Assembly: GCA_018669475.1 (NCBI GenBank)
Contig: JABHCC010000023.1
Span: forward strand, 1 to 64,000
Origin: Bacteroidota bacterium
GTDB lineage: Bacteria; Bacteroidota; Bacteroidia; Bacteroidales; UBA12481
Direction of reading: 5' to 3'
Length of the DNA stretch: 64,000 bases
Position numbers and translations under genes: made by a program. A model generated the notes under the pieces. It had not been told where the DNA came from, did no database searches, and saw only the letters and a program-made list of their open reading frames with translations. Positions 14,377-24,326 of this stretch are shown piece by piece (the first letter of the stretch is position 1; every line of letters starts with the position of its first letter).

Positions 14377-16800
14377 ATGAAGATTACCCGAACCATTCAA
14401 CTATTGCTGTTCCTGTGTATGTTTAGTTACTCGGTGCATGCCCAGGAAAAGATACACTTAAAAGGTATTATAAGTTCTGAGGAAGGAGAGCCTCTTGATT
14501 TGGTTTCGATCGGAGTTAAGGGTACAAGTTATTACGCTATTTCTGATCCGGAAGGAAAATTTAATCTTGAATGTGATAACCAGGCAGTTATTACCTTGCA
14601 ATTTTCACGTTTAGGATACCTCCGTCAGGAGAAAAGTATTTCCCCATCGAATATCACCAGACTCAATGATTATATTATCAAGGTGACACTTATAGCTTCA
14701 GTTGTTAATATAAGTGAAGTTGTTAAACGGGCCGGCAGGGAATACAATACTAACCTTGTTCGAATTGATCCAAGAATTTCCCAAATCCTCCCGGATGCAT
14801 CCGGGAGTTTTGAAGGATTGATAAAAAAACAATTAGGAGTAACTTCCTCAAACGAATTAAGTTCCCAATATTCTGTTCGTGGTGGTAATTACGATGAGAA
14901 CCTGGTGTATGTGAACGACATTCAAATATATCGTCCCTTACTGATTCGTTCAGGTCAACAAGAAGGATTAAGTTTTATCAACTCAGATATGGTTTCTTCA
15001 GTTTTGTTTTCAGCAGGTGGTTTTGAAGCGAGATATGGTGATAAAATGTCCTCAGTTCTGGATATCCGATATAAAAAACCAAGTACTTTTGCAGGCTCAG
15101 CTGCCATCAGTTTGATGGGAGGTTCTCTGCATCTTGAAGGATCATCACAAGACAGGCGCTTAAGCTATATTACAGGCTTACGCTATAAAACAAATAAGTT
15201 TTTACTTAATACTCTGGATACGAAAGGAGATTATAATCCACGTTTTACTGATTTCCAAACCTATATCAGTTATGATCTTACGACAGACTGGGAATTTGAT
15301 TTCCTTGCTAACATTGCTCATAATAATTATCGTTTTGTACCTGAAACCGGTGAAACTTCATTCGGGACAGTGAGTGAGGCTTTGAAACTTACAATTTACT
15401 TTGATGGGATGGAACAAGATGCATTTACCACTTATCTGGGAGCATTTTCAAGCCGTTATCATCCTAATGATAATCTGGAACTTAAATTTATACTATCTGC
15501 CTTTCAAACGAATGAGAAGGAGACTTTTGATATCCAGGGACAATATTGGCTAAATCAGTTAGACAACCAGCTGGGATCAGACAATTTTGCTGACAGTTTA
15601 GTTAATGTTGGGGTAGGAACATTTCTCGACCATGCCAGAAACAGACTACAAGCCAAAGTTATAAGTGCTAACCACAAAGGTTTTTTTATTGCTGGATCAC
15701 ATCAGTTGAACTGGGGTATTGAGTATCAGCGAAGCCAGATAGCTGATCAGATTGAGGAATGGATAATGATGGATTCAGCAGGCTACTCACTACCCTATTC
15801 TGATACCGATGTTCATCTCTTTGAGACCTATTTTGCTTCGGCCTCACTTTCTCATCAGCAAATTACATCATATTTTCAGGATAGTTACAAAAAAGAGTTT
15901 TCATCAGGTACCCTGACTACTACTGCTGGTTTAAGAGCTTCTTATCAGGATGTAAATAATAATTATGTCATAAGCCCGAGAGCTTCTTTAGCTTTTGCAC
16001 CCAGCTGGGAAAATAACTGGACATTCAGTTTATCAGGAGGTGCATATCATCAGCCACCATTTTTCAAGGAATTCAGAGACTTGAATGGGATGATAAATCC
16101 TTTGGTAACTGCACAGAAATCCATGCATATTTTAGGTGGAAGTGATTTGTATTTTACTGCATGGGAGCGTCCGTTTAAATTTGTCACTGAGTTATATTAC
16201 AAATACTTATGGGATCTGATTCCATATGAAATTGATAATGTAAGAATTCGATATTACGGTGATAATATGAGTAATGGATATGCTGCCGGACTCGACATGA
16301 AAATAAATGGAGAGTTTGTTCCAGGTGTAGAAAGCTGGGCAAGTGTTTCCATTATGAAAACTCAGGAAGACATCATAGGAGACACATTAGGATTTATAGA
16401 CAGGCCTACTGACCAGCGTGTCAATGTTGCCATATTTTTTCAGGATTTTCTACCTAATAATAAATCATATAAAGCTCATTTGAATCTCCTTTTTGGGACT
16501 GGCTTACCATATGGCCCTCCGGGAAGACCTGATCAGAAAGCACTTCTGAGAATCCCTCCGTACCGGAGAGTTGACCTGGGTTTTTCGAAGGTTCTGATTG
16601 GTGATCAGAGAATCTCTACTCTTCCGGGCTTTTTGAAACATCTCAAAAACACATGGATTAGCCTGGAAGTTTTCAACCTTCTGGATATAAACAACACCAT
16701 ATCACATATTTGGATTAGAGATATCAGCAATCGTCAATATTCCATCCCAAATTATTTAACAGGACGCAGGATAAATCTTAAATTGCAGGTCAGATTTTAG
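14377..16800 (+). CDS. TonB-dependent outer-membrane receptor
   Basis: An 807-residue TonB-dependent receptor. A signal peptide ends HAQ. A CarboxypepD_reg-like domain (about 25-105) shows IKGTS-type strands, then a plug domain (about 120-240) with SSQYSVRGGNYDENLVYVND, then a beta-barrel ending in an aromatic last strand (LKLQVRF). It imports a large or scarce ligand across the outer membrane with energy from TonB/ExbBD, which are not in this window. No SusD-like partner is encoded beside it, so it is not a typical SusCD pair. The ligand is unknown. The frame reaches back to 14287, but the chosen ATG begins the signal peptide. The next gene starts 4 bp after its stop. Confidence 0.92.
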   Translation: MKITRTIQLLLFLCMFSYSVHAQEKIHLKGIISSEEGEPLDLVSIGVKGTSYYAISDPEGKFNLECDNQAVITLQFSRLGYLRQEKSISPSNITRLNDYIIKVTLIASVVNISEVVKRAGREYNTNLVRIDPRISQILPDASGSFEGLIKKQLGVTSSNELSSQYSVRGGNYDENLVYVNDIQIYRPLLIRSGQQEGLSFINSDMVSSVLFSAGGFEARYGDKMSSVLDIRYKKPSTFAGSAAISLMGGSLHLEGSSQDRRLSYITGLRYKTNKFLLNTLDTKGDYNPRFTDFQTYISYDLTTDWEFDFLANIAHNNYRFVPETGETSFGTVSEALKLTIYFDGMEQDAFTTYLGAFSSRYHPNDNLELKFILSAFQTNEKETFDIQGQYWLNQLDNQLGSDNFADSLVNVGVGTFLDHARNRLQAKVISANHKGFFIAGSHQLNWGIEYQRSQIADQIEEWIMMDSAGYSLPYSDTDVHLFETYFASASLSHQQITSYFQDSYKKEFSSGTLTTTAGLRASYQDVNNNYVISPRASLAFAPSWENNWTFSLSGGAYHQPPFFKEFRDLNGMINPLVTAQKSMHILGGSDLYFTAWERPFKFVTELYYKYLWDLIPYEIDNVRIRYYGDNMSNGYAAGLDMKINGEFVPGVESWASVSIMKTQEDIIGDTLGFIDRPTDQRVNVAIFFQDFLPNNKSYKAHLNLLFGTGLPYGPPGRPDQKALLRIPPYRRVDLGFSKVLIGDQRISTLPGFLKHLKNTWISLEVFNLLDINNTISHIWIRDISNRQYSIPNYLTGRRINLKLQVRF

Positions 16801-16804
16801 TAAC

Positions 16805-18853
16805 ATGCAATTTCTTTATCCTGTATACTTATATGGTTTATTTCTGGTAGCTATCCCGATCATTATCCATTTATTCAAACTACGACGCTATCGGACAGTT
16901 TATTTCAGTAATTTAAGCTTCATTGAAGAGGCTGAATCAAGCCACAAGCGGAAATCCAAATTACAGAACCTTTTACTTTTATTAGTAAGAATACTGCTAA
17001 TAATTCTTATTGTCATGGCTTTTGCACAGCCCTATTCCACTTCAAGCAATAAAATAGATTTATACAGCGGTCGTGAGGTGGGTATTTTAATCGATCAAAG
17101 CATGAGTATGTCAAATGAGGGATTGGAAGGAACTGTATTTGATGAAAGTAAGAAAAAAGCTTTAGATCTGGTAAGTCGCTTAGCTTTAGAAACCAGGATC
17201 ACCTTATTTAATGCAGGAGAAAATGCCACTTATGAAAGATCTCTCGATAAATTTGAAGCTATAGAGAAAATCAAGGCTCTTCAGCTTACTCATCTATCCG
17301 AGAATATTAATGATTTTATCGTTAGATATTATGGTGACTCCATCCAACAGCAGGAACAATTACCATCAAAAGTTTACGTATTCTCTGATTATCAGCAAAG
17401 TTTTCTTAATCCATATACATTAGTTGACAGTATTGTTCCTGAGATCATTCTTATACCTGCTTATCCTCAAAATACTAAAAACATCTATATTGATTCATGT
17501 TGGCTAAGTGAACCAATTCATCACTTTGGCAGCAGGATAAAGCTTTCTGTTCGGATAAGTAATACAGGTTATCAGGACTACCATCAGTTTCCGGTCAAAC
17601 TTCTCATTAATGATAGTCTTATTTCTCAGGAGTCCATTGAAATACCTTCAGAGAACTCTACAGTATTCACAATGAGTTATATGCCTTTTTCGACAGGTTG
17701 GCAGAAAGGCATGCTTAGCATCAGAGATTATCCTGTCGATTTTGACAACAACTTTTATTTTTCCTTTTCTCTTGATGAGCACATCAGGGTTTGTCATTTG
17801 TATGAGGATGCACCGAATCTCTTTATTCAAGCAAGCTTTTCTTCAGATGAGGTGTTTCAGTTTCAAGCCTATCCAATAAGTGCTTATCCTAATCAGGATT
17901 TCGATCAATATTCAACCCTCATCATTTCAGATGTTCATGAAATTCCAGGATCGATTGAAACAGAGCTTATTACTTTCGTTACTAATGGTGGCAATCTAAT
18001 CCTTTTCCCTCCCCAATCAGGAGAGCAAACAGCGATGAATAGATTTCTTATAAAATTATCGGCTCCACGTATTCTGGACATTATCAGTCGACCTGAGATG
18101 TCAATGTTTACCAATGAGTTAAAGGATTTCTACTCTGAAATTAGTTTGAATCCTGAAAGTCAGGCTGCATGGCCCTTTTTTACAAAATACTTCAGAATCT
18201 CCAAACCTTCATTTCAATCACGATCACTTCTTGAAACTCAATCAGGCCGACCACTAATTATTCAGACCACCCAAGGTAAGGGCAGCATTTCGTTAGCCAG
18301 CTTTGCTTTGCATATGGACTATACTGATCTGCCGACTCATCCTGTTTTCATACCAACACTTTACTATCTGGCCAGTTCTGATGCAGAAACTCCCAGACTA
18401 TTCACAAGGCTGGGATCATCTGATCCATTTAAGCTTGGGAACCATCCGGCAGGAAACAAACCTATTCAGCTTTCAGATCAGTCAGGAACCAGCAATCTTA
18501 TTCCTTTTCAGTTTACAAACCCTAATGAGCCAGGTCTTTTTATTTCAACTGCAAAGTGGATTGGCTCGCCAGGGTTTCTGCATGTAAAGCAATCAGATCA
18601 AATTCTGGCTACAATAGCATTAAACTATTCAAGAAATGAATCGGAATTAAAGTTCCATTCTGCAACTGATATTCAGAATCTCACAGATAATTATGGAACG
18701 GGAAGGCTGACATTGGCACCCTCGCTGACCAGTATGACAACATTTGATTCAGGTGATAATGGAAGCAGGAGATTATCACTATATCAGTATTTATTACTCG
18801 GTGCAATCATTCTCCTAATCTTTGAATCTTTTATTTACAGGATAAACCGATAA
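16805..18853 (+). CDS. BatA/VWA domain membrane protein
   Basis: A 682-residue inner-membrane protein. The N-terminus FLYPVYLYGLFLVAIPIIIHLF is the aerotolerance-regulator (BatA) N-terminal segment. A second membrane helix lies at about 55-75. A von Willebrand factor A domain follows, with the metal-site motif DQSMS at 97-101. The centre looks like beta-rich and glutamine-amidotransferase-like folds, and a last membrane helix is near 660-677. Bat-type proteins are often linked to MoxR ATPases, but none is near here. It starts 4 bp after the TonB receptor stop, so the pair is probably one transcript. The functional link to uptake is not clear. Confidence 0.82.
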   Translation: MQFLYPVYLYGLFLVAIPIIIHLFKLRRYRTVYFSNLSFIEEAESSHKRKSKLQNLLLLLVRILLIILIVMAFAQPYSTSSNKIDLYSGREVGILIDQSMSMSNEGLEGTVFDESKKKALDLVSRLALETRITLFNAGENATYERSLDKFEAIEKIKALQLTHLSENINDFIVRYYGDSIQQQEQLPSKVYVFSDYQQSFLNPYTLVDSIVPEIILIPAYPQNTKNIYIDSCWLSEPIHHFGSRIKLSVRISNTGYQDYHQFPVKLLINDSLISQESIEIPSENSTVFTMSYMPFSTGWQKGMLSIRDYPVDFDNNFYFSFSLDEHIRVCHLYEDAPNLFIQASFSSDEVFQFQAYPISAYPNQDFDQYSTLIISDVHEIPGSIETELITFVTNGGNLILFPPQSGEQTAMNRFLIKLSAPRILDIISRPEMSMFTNELKDFYSEISLNPESQAAWPFFTKYFRISKPSFQSRSLLETQSGRPLIIQTTQGKGSISLASFALHMDYTDLPTHPVFIPTLYYLASSDAETPRLFTRLGSSDPFKLGNHPAGNKPIQLSDQSGTSNLIPFQFTNPNEPGLFISTAKWIGSPGFLHVKQSDQILATIALNYSRNESELKFHSATDIQNLTDNYGTGRLTLAPSLTSMTTFDSGDNGSRRLSLYQYLLLGAIILLIFESFIYRINR

Positions 18854-18929
18854 AAAGCTGACATTATTCCTTTGAATTCATTCTTGTTCTTCTTAAGATT
18901 GTGTACAAATTTTCAATTATATACGCAAA

Positions 18930-20138
18930 ATGAAAATCCAAGATTACATTCAGAAAGAAGATCAATTTGGTGCCCACAATTATCATCCACTTCCAGTGGT
19001 TCTTGACCGTGGTGAAGGTGTTTATGTTTGGGATGTTGAAGGCAAACGTTATTTTGATTTCTTGTCGGCATACTCAGCTGTCAATCAAGGACATTGCCAT
19101 CCTGATATACTTTCAGCACTAATAGATCAATCTAAGAAACTAACCCTGACATCACGTGCTTTCTATTCTTCAGCTTTGGGTGAATATGAGGAGTATATCA
19201 CCAAATACTTTGCTTATGATAAGGTTCTGCCAATGAATACAGGAGCTGAAGGTGATGAAACAGCATTAAAATTATGCCGCAAGTGGGGATATCTTAAGAA
19301 AGGCATTCCGGAGAATGAGGCAAAAATAATCGTTTGTGAAGGAAACTTCCACGGACGCACTATCACAGTAATTTCTATGTCGACTGATCCCGACTCTTAC
19401 AAAGGTTTTGGCCCATTTACTCCGGGTTTTGTTACTATACCCTACGATGACATAGCTGCTCTTGAGGAGGCATTGGAAGACAAGAACGTGGCAGGCTTTT
19501 TGGTTGAGCCTATTCAGGGAGAAGCTGGTGTTTATGTCCCTGAGGAAGGATATCTGAAGAAAGCATATAATCTGTGCAAGAAAAATAATGTTCTGTTTAT
19601 TGCTGACGAAGTTCAAACCGGAATCGCCAGGACCGGAAGCTTGCTTGCTTGTGATCATGAAGAGGTTCGTCCTGACATCCTGATATTAGGCAAAGCCTTG
19701 TCGGGTGGATTCTACCCAATTTCGGCAGTTCTGGCTGATGATGACATTATGTTGTGTATTAAACCTGGAGAACACGGATCTACTTTTGGAGGAAATCCTG
19801 TAGCAGCCAAAGTTGCTACTGCTGCTCTTGAGGTGATACGCAAAGAGAATCTGGCAGAAAATGCGAGCAAGATGGGTGAAATATTCAGAAATGAGCTATC
19901 AAAGATCAAAAGTGATCGCATTGAATTAATAAGAGGAAAAGGATTACTAAATGCCGTGATAATTAAACCTAAGGATGGTCAAACTGCCTGGGATGTTTGC
20001 ATTGCGATGAAGGATAATGGACTCATAGCAAAGCCAACTCATCAACACATCATCCGTTTTGCTCCACCATTAGTTATTAACGAGGAGCAAATCCTAGAAG
20101 CTTCCAAGATCATACGAGATACGATAGAATCTATGTAA
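18930..20138 (+). CDS. rocD: Ornithine aminotransferase
   Basis: A 402-residue class III PLP aminotransferase of the ornithine--oxo-acid transaminase type. It moves the delta-amino group of ornithine to 2-oxoglutarate, giving glutamate-5-semialdehyde (arginine/proline metabolism). The start [20 protein letters not shown] is typical of [16 protein letters not shown] (about 103-115) binds the cofactor phosphate, Asp226 in ADEVQTG contacts the pyridine nitrogen, and Lys255 in LGKALSGG forms the Schiff base. The length fits the family. The gene stands alone, with a terminator just after it. Confidence 0.93.
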   Translation: MKIQDYIQKEDQFGAHNYHPLPVVLDRGEGVYVWDVEGKRYFDFLSAYSAVNQGHCHPDILSALIDQSKKLTLTSRAFYSSALGEYEEYITKYFAYDKVLPMNTGAEGDETALKLCRKWGYLKKGIPENEAKIIVCEGNFHGRTITVISMSTDPDSYKGFGPFTPGFVTIPYDDIAALEEALEDKNVAGFLVEPIQGEAGVYVPEEGYLKKAYNLCKKNNVLFIADEVQTGIARTGSLLACDHEEVRPDILILGKALSGGFYPISAVLADDDIMLCIKPGEHGSTFGGNPVAAKVATAALEVIRKENLAENASKMGEIFRNELSKIKSDRIELIRGKGLLNAVIIKPKDGQTAWDVCIAMKDNGLIAKPTHQHIIRFAPPLVINEEQILEASKIIRDTIESM

Positions 20139-20146
20139 AAAAGCAT

Positions 20147-20172
20147 AAAAGCTGCTTATAATAGCAGCTTTT
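20147..20172 (+). terminator. Rho-independent terminator after rocD
   Basis: Perfect 10-bp stem (aaaagctgct / agcagctttt), 6-nt loop, then an AT-rich T-tract. It begins 8 bp after the rocD stop. Confidence 0.85.
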
Positions 20173-20207
20173 ATTTATATTTATGTTTTGGATCCTAAGC
20201 CAAAAGA

Positions 20208-20597
20208 ATGGGAACAGATAAGAAAACACCTACAGGTCTGAATATATTAATTGCTGAAGATGAACCTATCAATTATATGATTCTTGAGAAGATACTGTCG
20301 ACTATGGGTGCAAATATTTTTTGGGCAAAAGATGGTATTGAAGCAGTTGATATGGCACGATCACATCACGACATACAAATGGTTTTTATGGATATTCGTA
20401 TGCCTGAGATGGATGGTTTTGAGGCAACAAAAATTATAAGATCTGAATTTCCAGAATTGGCCATCATCATGTTAACTGCTTATACATTAAGTAATGAAGA
20501 AGAATTGTGCATTAAGGCAGGAGCTACTGCATTTCTTACCAAACCAATTAGGCCTGTTGAACTCAGGCAGGTGATTAATGAAATAGCTATTAAGTAA
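20208..20597 (+). CDS. Stand-alone response-regulator receiver protein
   Basis: A 129-residue CheY-like receiver with no output domain. The acidic pocket is EDE at 17-19, the phospho-acceptor is Asp62 (FMDIRMPEMDG), Thr90 is the switch residue and Lys112 lies in TKP. All residues needed for phosphorylation are present. Its histidine kinase is not in the window, so the pathway is unknown. It may act by protein contact, as CheY or the receivers of hybrid-kinase phosphorelays do. The stop codon lies inside the first unit of a 13-bp tandem repeat that runs up to the M13 peptidase start. Confidence 0.9.
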   Translation: MGTDKKTPTGLNILIAEDEPINYMILEKILSTMGANIFWAKDGIEAVDMARSHHDIQMVFMDIRMPEMDGFEATKIIRSEFPELAIIMLTAYTLSNEEELCIKAGATAFLTKPIRPVELRQVINEIAIK

Positions 20598-20627
20598 AAT
20601 TATTAAGTAAAGGGATTAAGTAAAGTG
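20589..20627 (+). repeat. Three tandem 13-bp units at a gene junction
   Basis: ATTAAGTAAA occurs three times at exact 13-bp spacing (20589, 20602, 20615), with spacers ATT, GGG and GTG. The first unit holds the receiver-protein stop TAA. The third spacer is the possible GTG start of the next gene. It looks like a recent slippage duplication. Confidence 0.85.
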
Positions 20628-22577
20628 AACAAGATGTTGCATTTCGATAGAACAGATTTGGATGAAAACATTGCTCCATGCGATGATTTCTATCAATTTG
20701 CAAATGGTGGTTGGCTTAAGAAAAATCCTTTGCCTGCATCAGAAGAGAATTACAGCAGTTTTATCCAGCTGGGAAATCAAACACTAAAACAATTAAAGAA
20801 CCTTATAGAATCGGCTATACACGATACTAAAAAAAGGAAGTTGCCAGATTATCAGAAAATTTGTGACTTTTATGCTTCTGGTCTTCATACTGGTCAACTC
20901 GAAAAGGATAGCTATAATCCTCTTGAAACCTGTTTTGCAATGATATCTGACATACAGAATATTGCTGAAGTACAGGATCATATAACCTATATGCACAAAT
21001 TTGGATTAACTCCAGCATTTCGTTTCTATACAGCTGCATATCCAAAAAACAGCAAAAAGTATGAGGCATACATTTTCAATGGTGAACTGGCACTAAAGAA
21101 TGTAAAACATTATTGGGATGAATCAGCAGAGAGTTCTAAGATCCGGAAGGCTTACATCAATTTTATTGAAGAATTACTCAAATCATCTCCATTCATATCT
21201 GGAAACATTAAAAAAAATGCTCTGGAGATCTTTAATTTTGAGGCTAAACTAGCCAGGATTTATTATAATGAGGGAAGAAAATCCAGGTTCCTGATGTTGA
21301 GCTTTGAGGAATTGGCCGATCTTTCCAGATCAATAAACTGGCATCGCATATTCAGCAATCTGGGAATCCTTTCTCCTGAGCGCGTAATTGTTTCAAATAC
21401 TGAATTCATTGAATCATTAAATGAATTGATGGATGATGTACCAATTGCTACCTGGAAATCATATCTTGGATATATTTGGATTAAAACGGCAGCTCCTTTC
21501 GTATCTGAGAATTGCAGGCAACTGCATTTCCATTTTTTTAAACATATTGTTGGGGGTCAGCAAGAAAGAAAACCTCTTTGGGAGTCAGTAACGAGTACTA
21601 TATCCACTCTACTAGGTGAGCTTATGGGGAAATTCTATATTGACGAATATTTCTCAAAGTCGCTTGAGGCATCTGCGTTGGAACTTGTAAATAATCTAAA
21701 GGAGGCAAGTGAAGAAATTATCTCCAACCATCCTTCCCTATCCCCTATCGCTAAAGACCTGCTAAAACTTCGACTTGAAACAATCCAAATTGAGATTGGA
21801 TATCCACAAAAATGGAAGGACTACAAGAATCTGAAGATATCTAAACGTGGATATTTTCAAAACGTCCTCAACAGTATGGCATTTGAAATGAATCTCATTC
21901 TTTCGAGGCTTGGTAAACCGGTAACAGTTTATGATTGGGATATTAGTCCTCACAGTGTTAATGCCTATTATAATCCTTTATACAATCAAATTGTTATACC
22001 AGCTGCTTTGTTTCAAGCACCATATTTTTCGGAGAATGGTGATAAAGCAATGAATTATGGAGCAATTGGAGTAATAATTGCTCATGAAATTATTCATGCC
22101 TTCCAGCAAACAAAAGTACAGGATTTAGGATCAGTAGGGACTGGGAAAGCAATTTCTGAAAGTGATGTTGCTATCTATCATCAAATTGAATCAAAACTTA
22201 AGCAACAGTTAATAAATCTCTATCCTGAAGTTGATTCGATTAATCATCTGGGCAACAGCATAAGTGAAAACATAGCTGATTTTGGTGGCTTAATTATAGC
22301 GGTTAAGGCTTTTGAAAAACACATGACAGATAATGCCATGGAAAACCAGGAGGATTTAAGTCCGTGGCAAAGATTCTTCATATCATATGCAAGAATCTGG
22401 GCACAAAATTCGAGCAGAGAAGAGTTATACCGAAGAACATCTGAAGACGTTCATTCCTTACCTGAAACACGCGTTAAGTTACCATTGCCCAATATCCCAC
22501 AATTTGTTGAGGCCTTCAACATTGAATCCGGCTCACCCATGTATATTGAGAAAAAGCAAACTATCAGTATCTCATAA
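20625..22577 (+). CDS. M13 family zinc metallopeptidase without signal peptide
   Basis: A 650-residue neprilysin/PepO-type endopeptidase. The N-terminal DFYQFANGGWLKKNP motif is characteristic. NAYYNP (about 446-451), the zinc site HEIIH at 487-491 and ENIAD at 548-552 complete the M13 active site. There is no signal peptide or membrane helix, so it probably acts in the cytoplasm on peptides, like lactococcal PepO, whereas many M13 enzymes are exported. The C-terminus lacks the usual final tryptophan. The start is either GTG at 20625 or ATG at 20634. The GTG lies inside the 13-bp tandem repeat, so ATG may be the true start. Confidence 0.9.
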   Translation: MNKMLHFDRTDLDENIAPCDDFYQFANGGWLKKNPLPASEENYSSFIQLGNQTLKQLKNLIESAIHDTKKRKLPDYQKICDFYASGLHTGQLEKDSYNPLETCFAMISDIQNIAEVQDHITYMHKFGLTPAFRFYTAAYPKNSKKYEAYIFNGELALKNVKHYWDESAESSKIRKAYINFIEELLKSSPFISGNIKKNALEIFNFEAKLARIYYNEGRKSRFLMLSFEELADLSRSINWHRIFSNLGILSPERVIVSNTEFIESLNELMDDVPIATWKSYLGYIWIKTAAPFVSENCRQLHFHFFKHIVGGQQERKPLWESVTSTISTLLGELMGKFYIDEYFSKSLEASALELVNNLKEASEEIISNHPSLSPIAKDLLKLRLETIQIEIGYPQKWKDYKNLKISKRGYFQNVLNSMAFEMNLILSRLGKPVTVYDWDISPHSVNAYYNPLYNQIVIPAALFQAPYFSENGDKAMNYGAIGVIIAHEIIHAFQQTKVQDLGSVGTGKAISESDVAIYHQIESKLKQQLINLYPEVDSINHLGNSISENIADFGGLIIAVKAFEKHMTDNAMENQEDLSPWQRFFISYARIWAQNSSREELYRRTSEDVHSLPETRVKLPLPNIPQFVEAFNIESGSPMYIEKKQTISIS

Positions 22578-22581
22578 TTGA

Positions 22582-23229
22582 ATGGCTAATCTGAAGAGAA
22601 AAATAGCTTTCATAATTCTCCTGCTTTATATATTCGGTAATCTGGGTGCTCAGATCAGACCAGATTCAACAGGTATCTGGTTTAAAAATGTTAATAGTTT
22701 TCCGGGCAGATTTGCATATTCTCAAGCGATTCTGTGGCCATCCTCTATAGCCGGACATATTGGTTTGTATATACTTAAAGATGATTTCGATTGGTCGAGA
22801 GCAGTCACATGGTCTATGTATAAGCAAAGTTTCTCAATGCTTCCCAGACTTGACAAAGACCATTGGTCATGGAATTATGAGGTGCATCCCATGATGGGTT
22901 CATTTTCATACCTTGCTTATAGAAACAGGGGGGCAGCAATTTGGGAGTCATTTACAGGAAGTGCTTTAAATTCTGTTATTTACGAATACATTATTGCTGG
23001 AGGGACGCAACCACCAAGCTGGAATGACATGGTTATTACACCCATAAGTGGAAGTCTTGTGGGAGAAGGTCTTTTTCAGATGAAGAAATATTTTCTACGT
23101 GATAATTACCTCACTATCTTTGAAAAGATACTGATATCTGTCAGCGACCCTTTTGAAGTACTGTATTTCGGTTTTAACTTTAATAAAATGATTCATTATC
23201 ATGGGCTTGCTCAGACTCGCTTTCGGTAA
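22582..23229 (+). CDS. DUF3943-like protein
   Basis: A 215-residue protein with an N-terminal signal peptide (GNLGAQ). The pattern KDHWSWNYEVHPMMGSFSYLAYRNRG (in two parts, about 93-118), WESFTGSALNSVIYEY and PPSWNDMVITPISGSLVGE resembles DUF3943. That family is found in Gram-negative envelopes, may be membrane-embedded, and has no assigned activity. It starts 4 bp after the M13 peptidase stop, so the two are probably co-transcribed. Its last 19 bp overlap the end of the convergent ABC permease gene. Confidence 0.72.
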   Translation: MANLKRKIAFIILLLYIFGNLGAQIRPDSTGIWFKNVNSFPGRFAYSQAILWPSSIAGHIGLYILKDDFDWSRAVTWSMYKQSFSMLPRLDKDHWSWNYEVHPMMGSFSYLAYRNRGAAIWESFTGSALNSVIYEYIIAGGTQPPSWNDMVITPISGSLVGEGLFQMKKYFLRDNYLTIFEKILISVSDPFEVLYFGFNFNKMIHYHGLAQTRFR

Positions 23230-24326
23230 GCCAGAGAGGCAAGGTACAATACTACTACGCTATATATAGCAATTCCGATAAGATTTGGGAGCACATCTAA
23301 GAAATCAGAACCCTTTAGCAGCACCATTCTGATTACTGGCATAAAATACGCCAGGGGATTTAAATAATTCACATACTGAGCCCAATTTGGCATACTTTCA
23401 ACCGGAGTAAACAATCCTGACATCATTATAAAGGTAAGGTTAAAGAAAAATGTCAGAAACATAACTTGTTGTTGATTATTTGAGAGACTCGAGAATAACA
23501 ATCCAATACCCAGAGGTGCCAGCATATAGACTGCAGTAAATAAAAACAGTAGCCCGACACTTCCAATAATTGGCACACCAAAAAGTATTCGTCCCAGTAA
23601 CAAACCAAAAGCCAGTTCAAACATAGCGATCAGCCAAAAAGGAGCAAGCTTACCAAGTAGAAATTGATATTTCCGAACCGGAGTAACATTTATCTGTTCA
23701 ATTGTTCCGATTTCCTTTTCTCTGACAATATTGAGTGCAGTCAAAATCCAGCCAATCATAGATACCAGTAACACCAGTATCCCAGGCACCATATAAACTT
23801 TAAAATCAAGTTCAGGATTGAACCAATGGCGCGATTTTATTTCAATACCTTTTGCTTGCACTTCCTGGAGATTCAGCCAGGAACTACCAAGATTATTATG
23901 ATATTTCAGCAGAATATTCTGAGCATAAGCAGTAGTGATTACAGCAGCAGCATTGTTAATTCCATCAACCAAAAACTGGACTTCCACCGATTCATTATTC
24001 ATCAAAGACTTTTCAAAACCCTTTGGTATTTTAATCACAATATCTGCTTCGCCTGATTTCAAACTATGCTCCATATCCTCATCACTGAATAACTGCTCCT
24101 GAGTATCGAAAAAAGGACTACTATCATAATGACTAAGCAATTCTCTCGAAGCATGAGATGCATCAAGATCAAACACTGAGTATTCTATGCTTTTCATATT
24201 CAAATCTGCGGCATATACAAGAATTACCAGTTGCACTATGGGCATAATGAAAATTAGCGGAAGCATAGTTTTGTTTCTCGCTATCTGAATAAACTCTTTC
24301 TGGATTAAAAATAAAAGTGTTCTCAT
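23211..24326 (-). CDS. ABC-2 type permease (YbhR/YbhS-like), second of pair
   Basis: A 371-residue ABC-2 permease: one N-terminal membrane helix (about 20-42), a large periplasmic loop (about 45-175), then five more helices. The VREKEIGTIEQINVTPVRKYQFLLGK element in two parts (about 199-224) is the conserved coupling region. It is the last gene of the efflux operon, overlapping the preceding permease gene by 4 bp. With its partner it should form the inner-membrane channel of a tripartite ABC exporter. Its 3' end overlaps the convergent DUF3943 gene by 19 bp. Confidence 0.9.
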   Translation of the reverse strand: MRTLLFLIQKEFIQIARNKTMLPLIFIMPIVQLVILVYAADLNMKSIEYSVFDLDASHASRELLSHYDSSPFFDTQEQLFSDEDMEHSLKSGEADIVIKIPKGFEKSLMNNESVEVQFLVDGINNAAAVITTAYAQNILLKYHNNLGSSWLNLQEVQAKGIEIKSRHWFNPELDFKVYMVPGILVLLVSMIGWILTALNIVREKEIGTIEQINVTPVRKYQFLLGKLAPFWLIAMFELAFGLLLGRILFGVPIIGSVGLLFLFTAVYMLAPLGIGLLFSSLSNNQQQVMFLTFFFNLTFIMMSGLFTPVESMPNWAQYVNYLNPLAYFMPVIRMVLLKGSDFLDVLPNLIGIAIYSVVVLYLASLAYRKRV

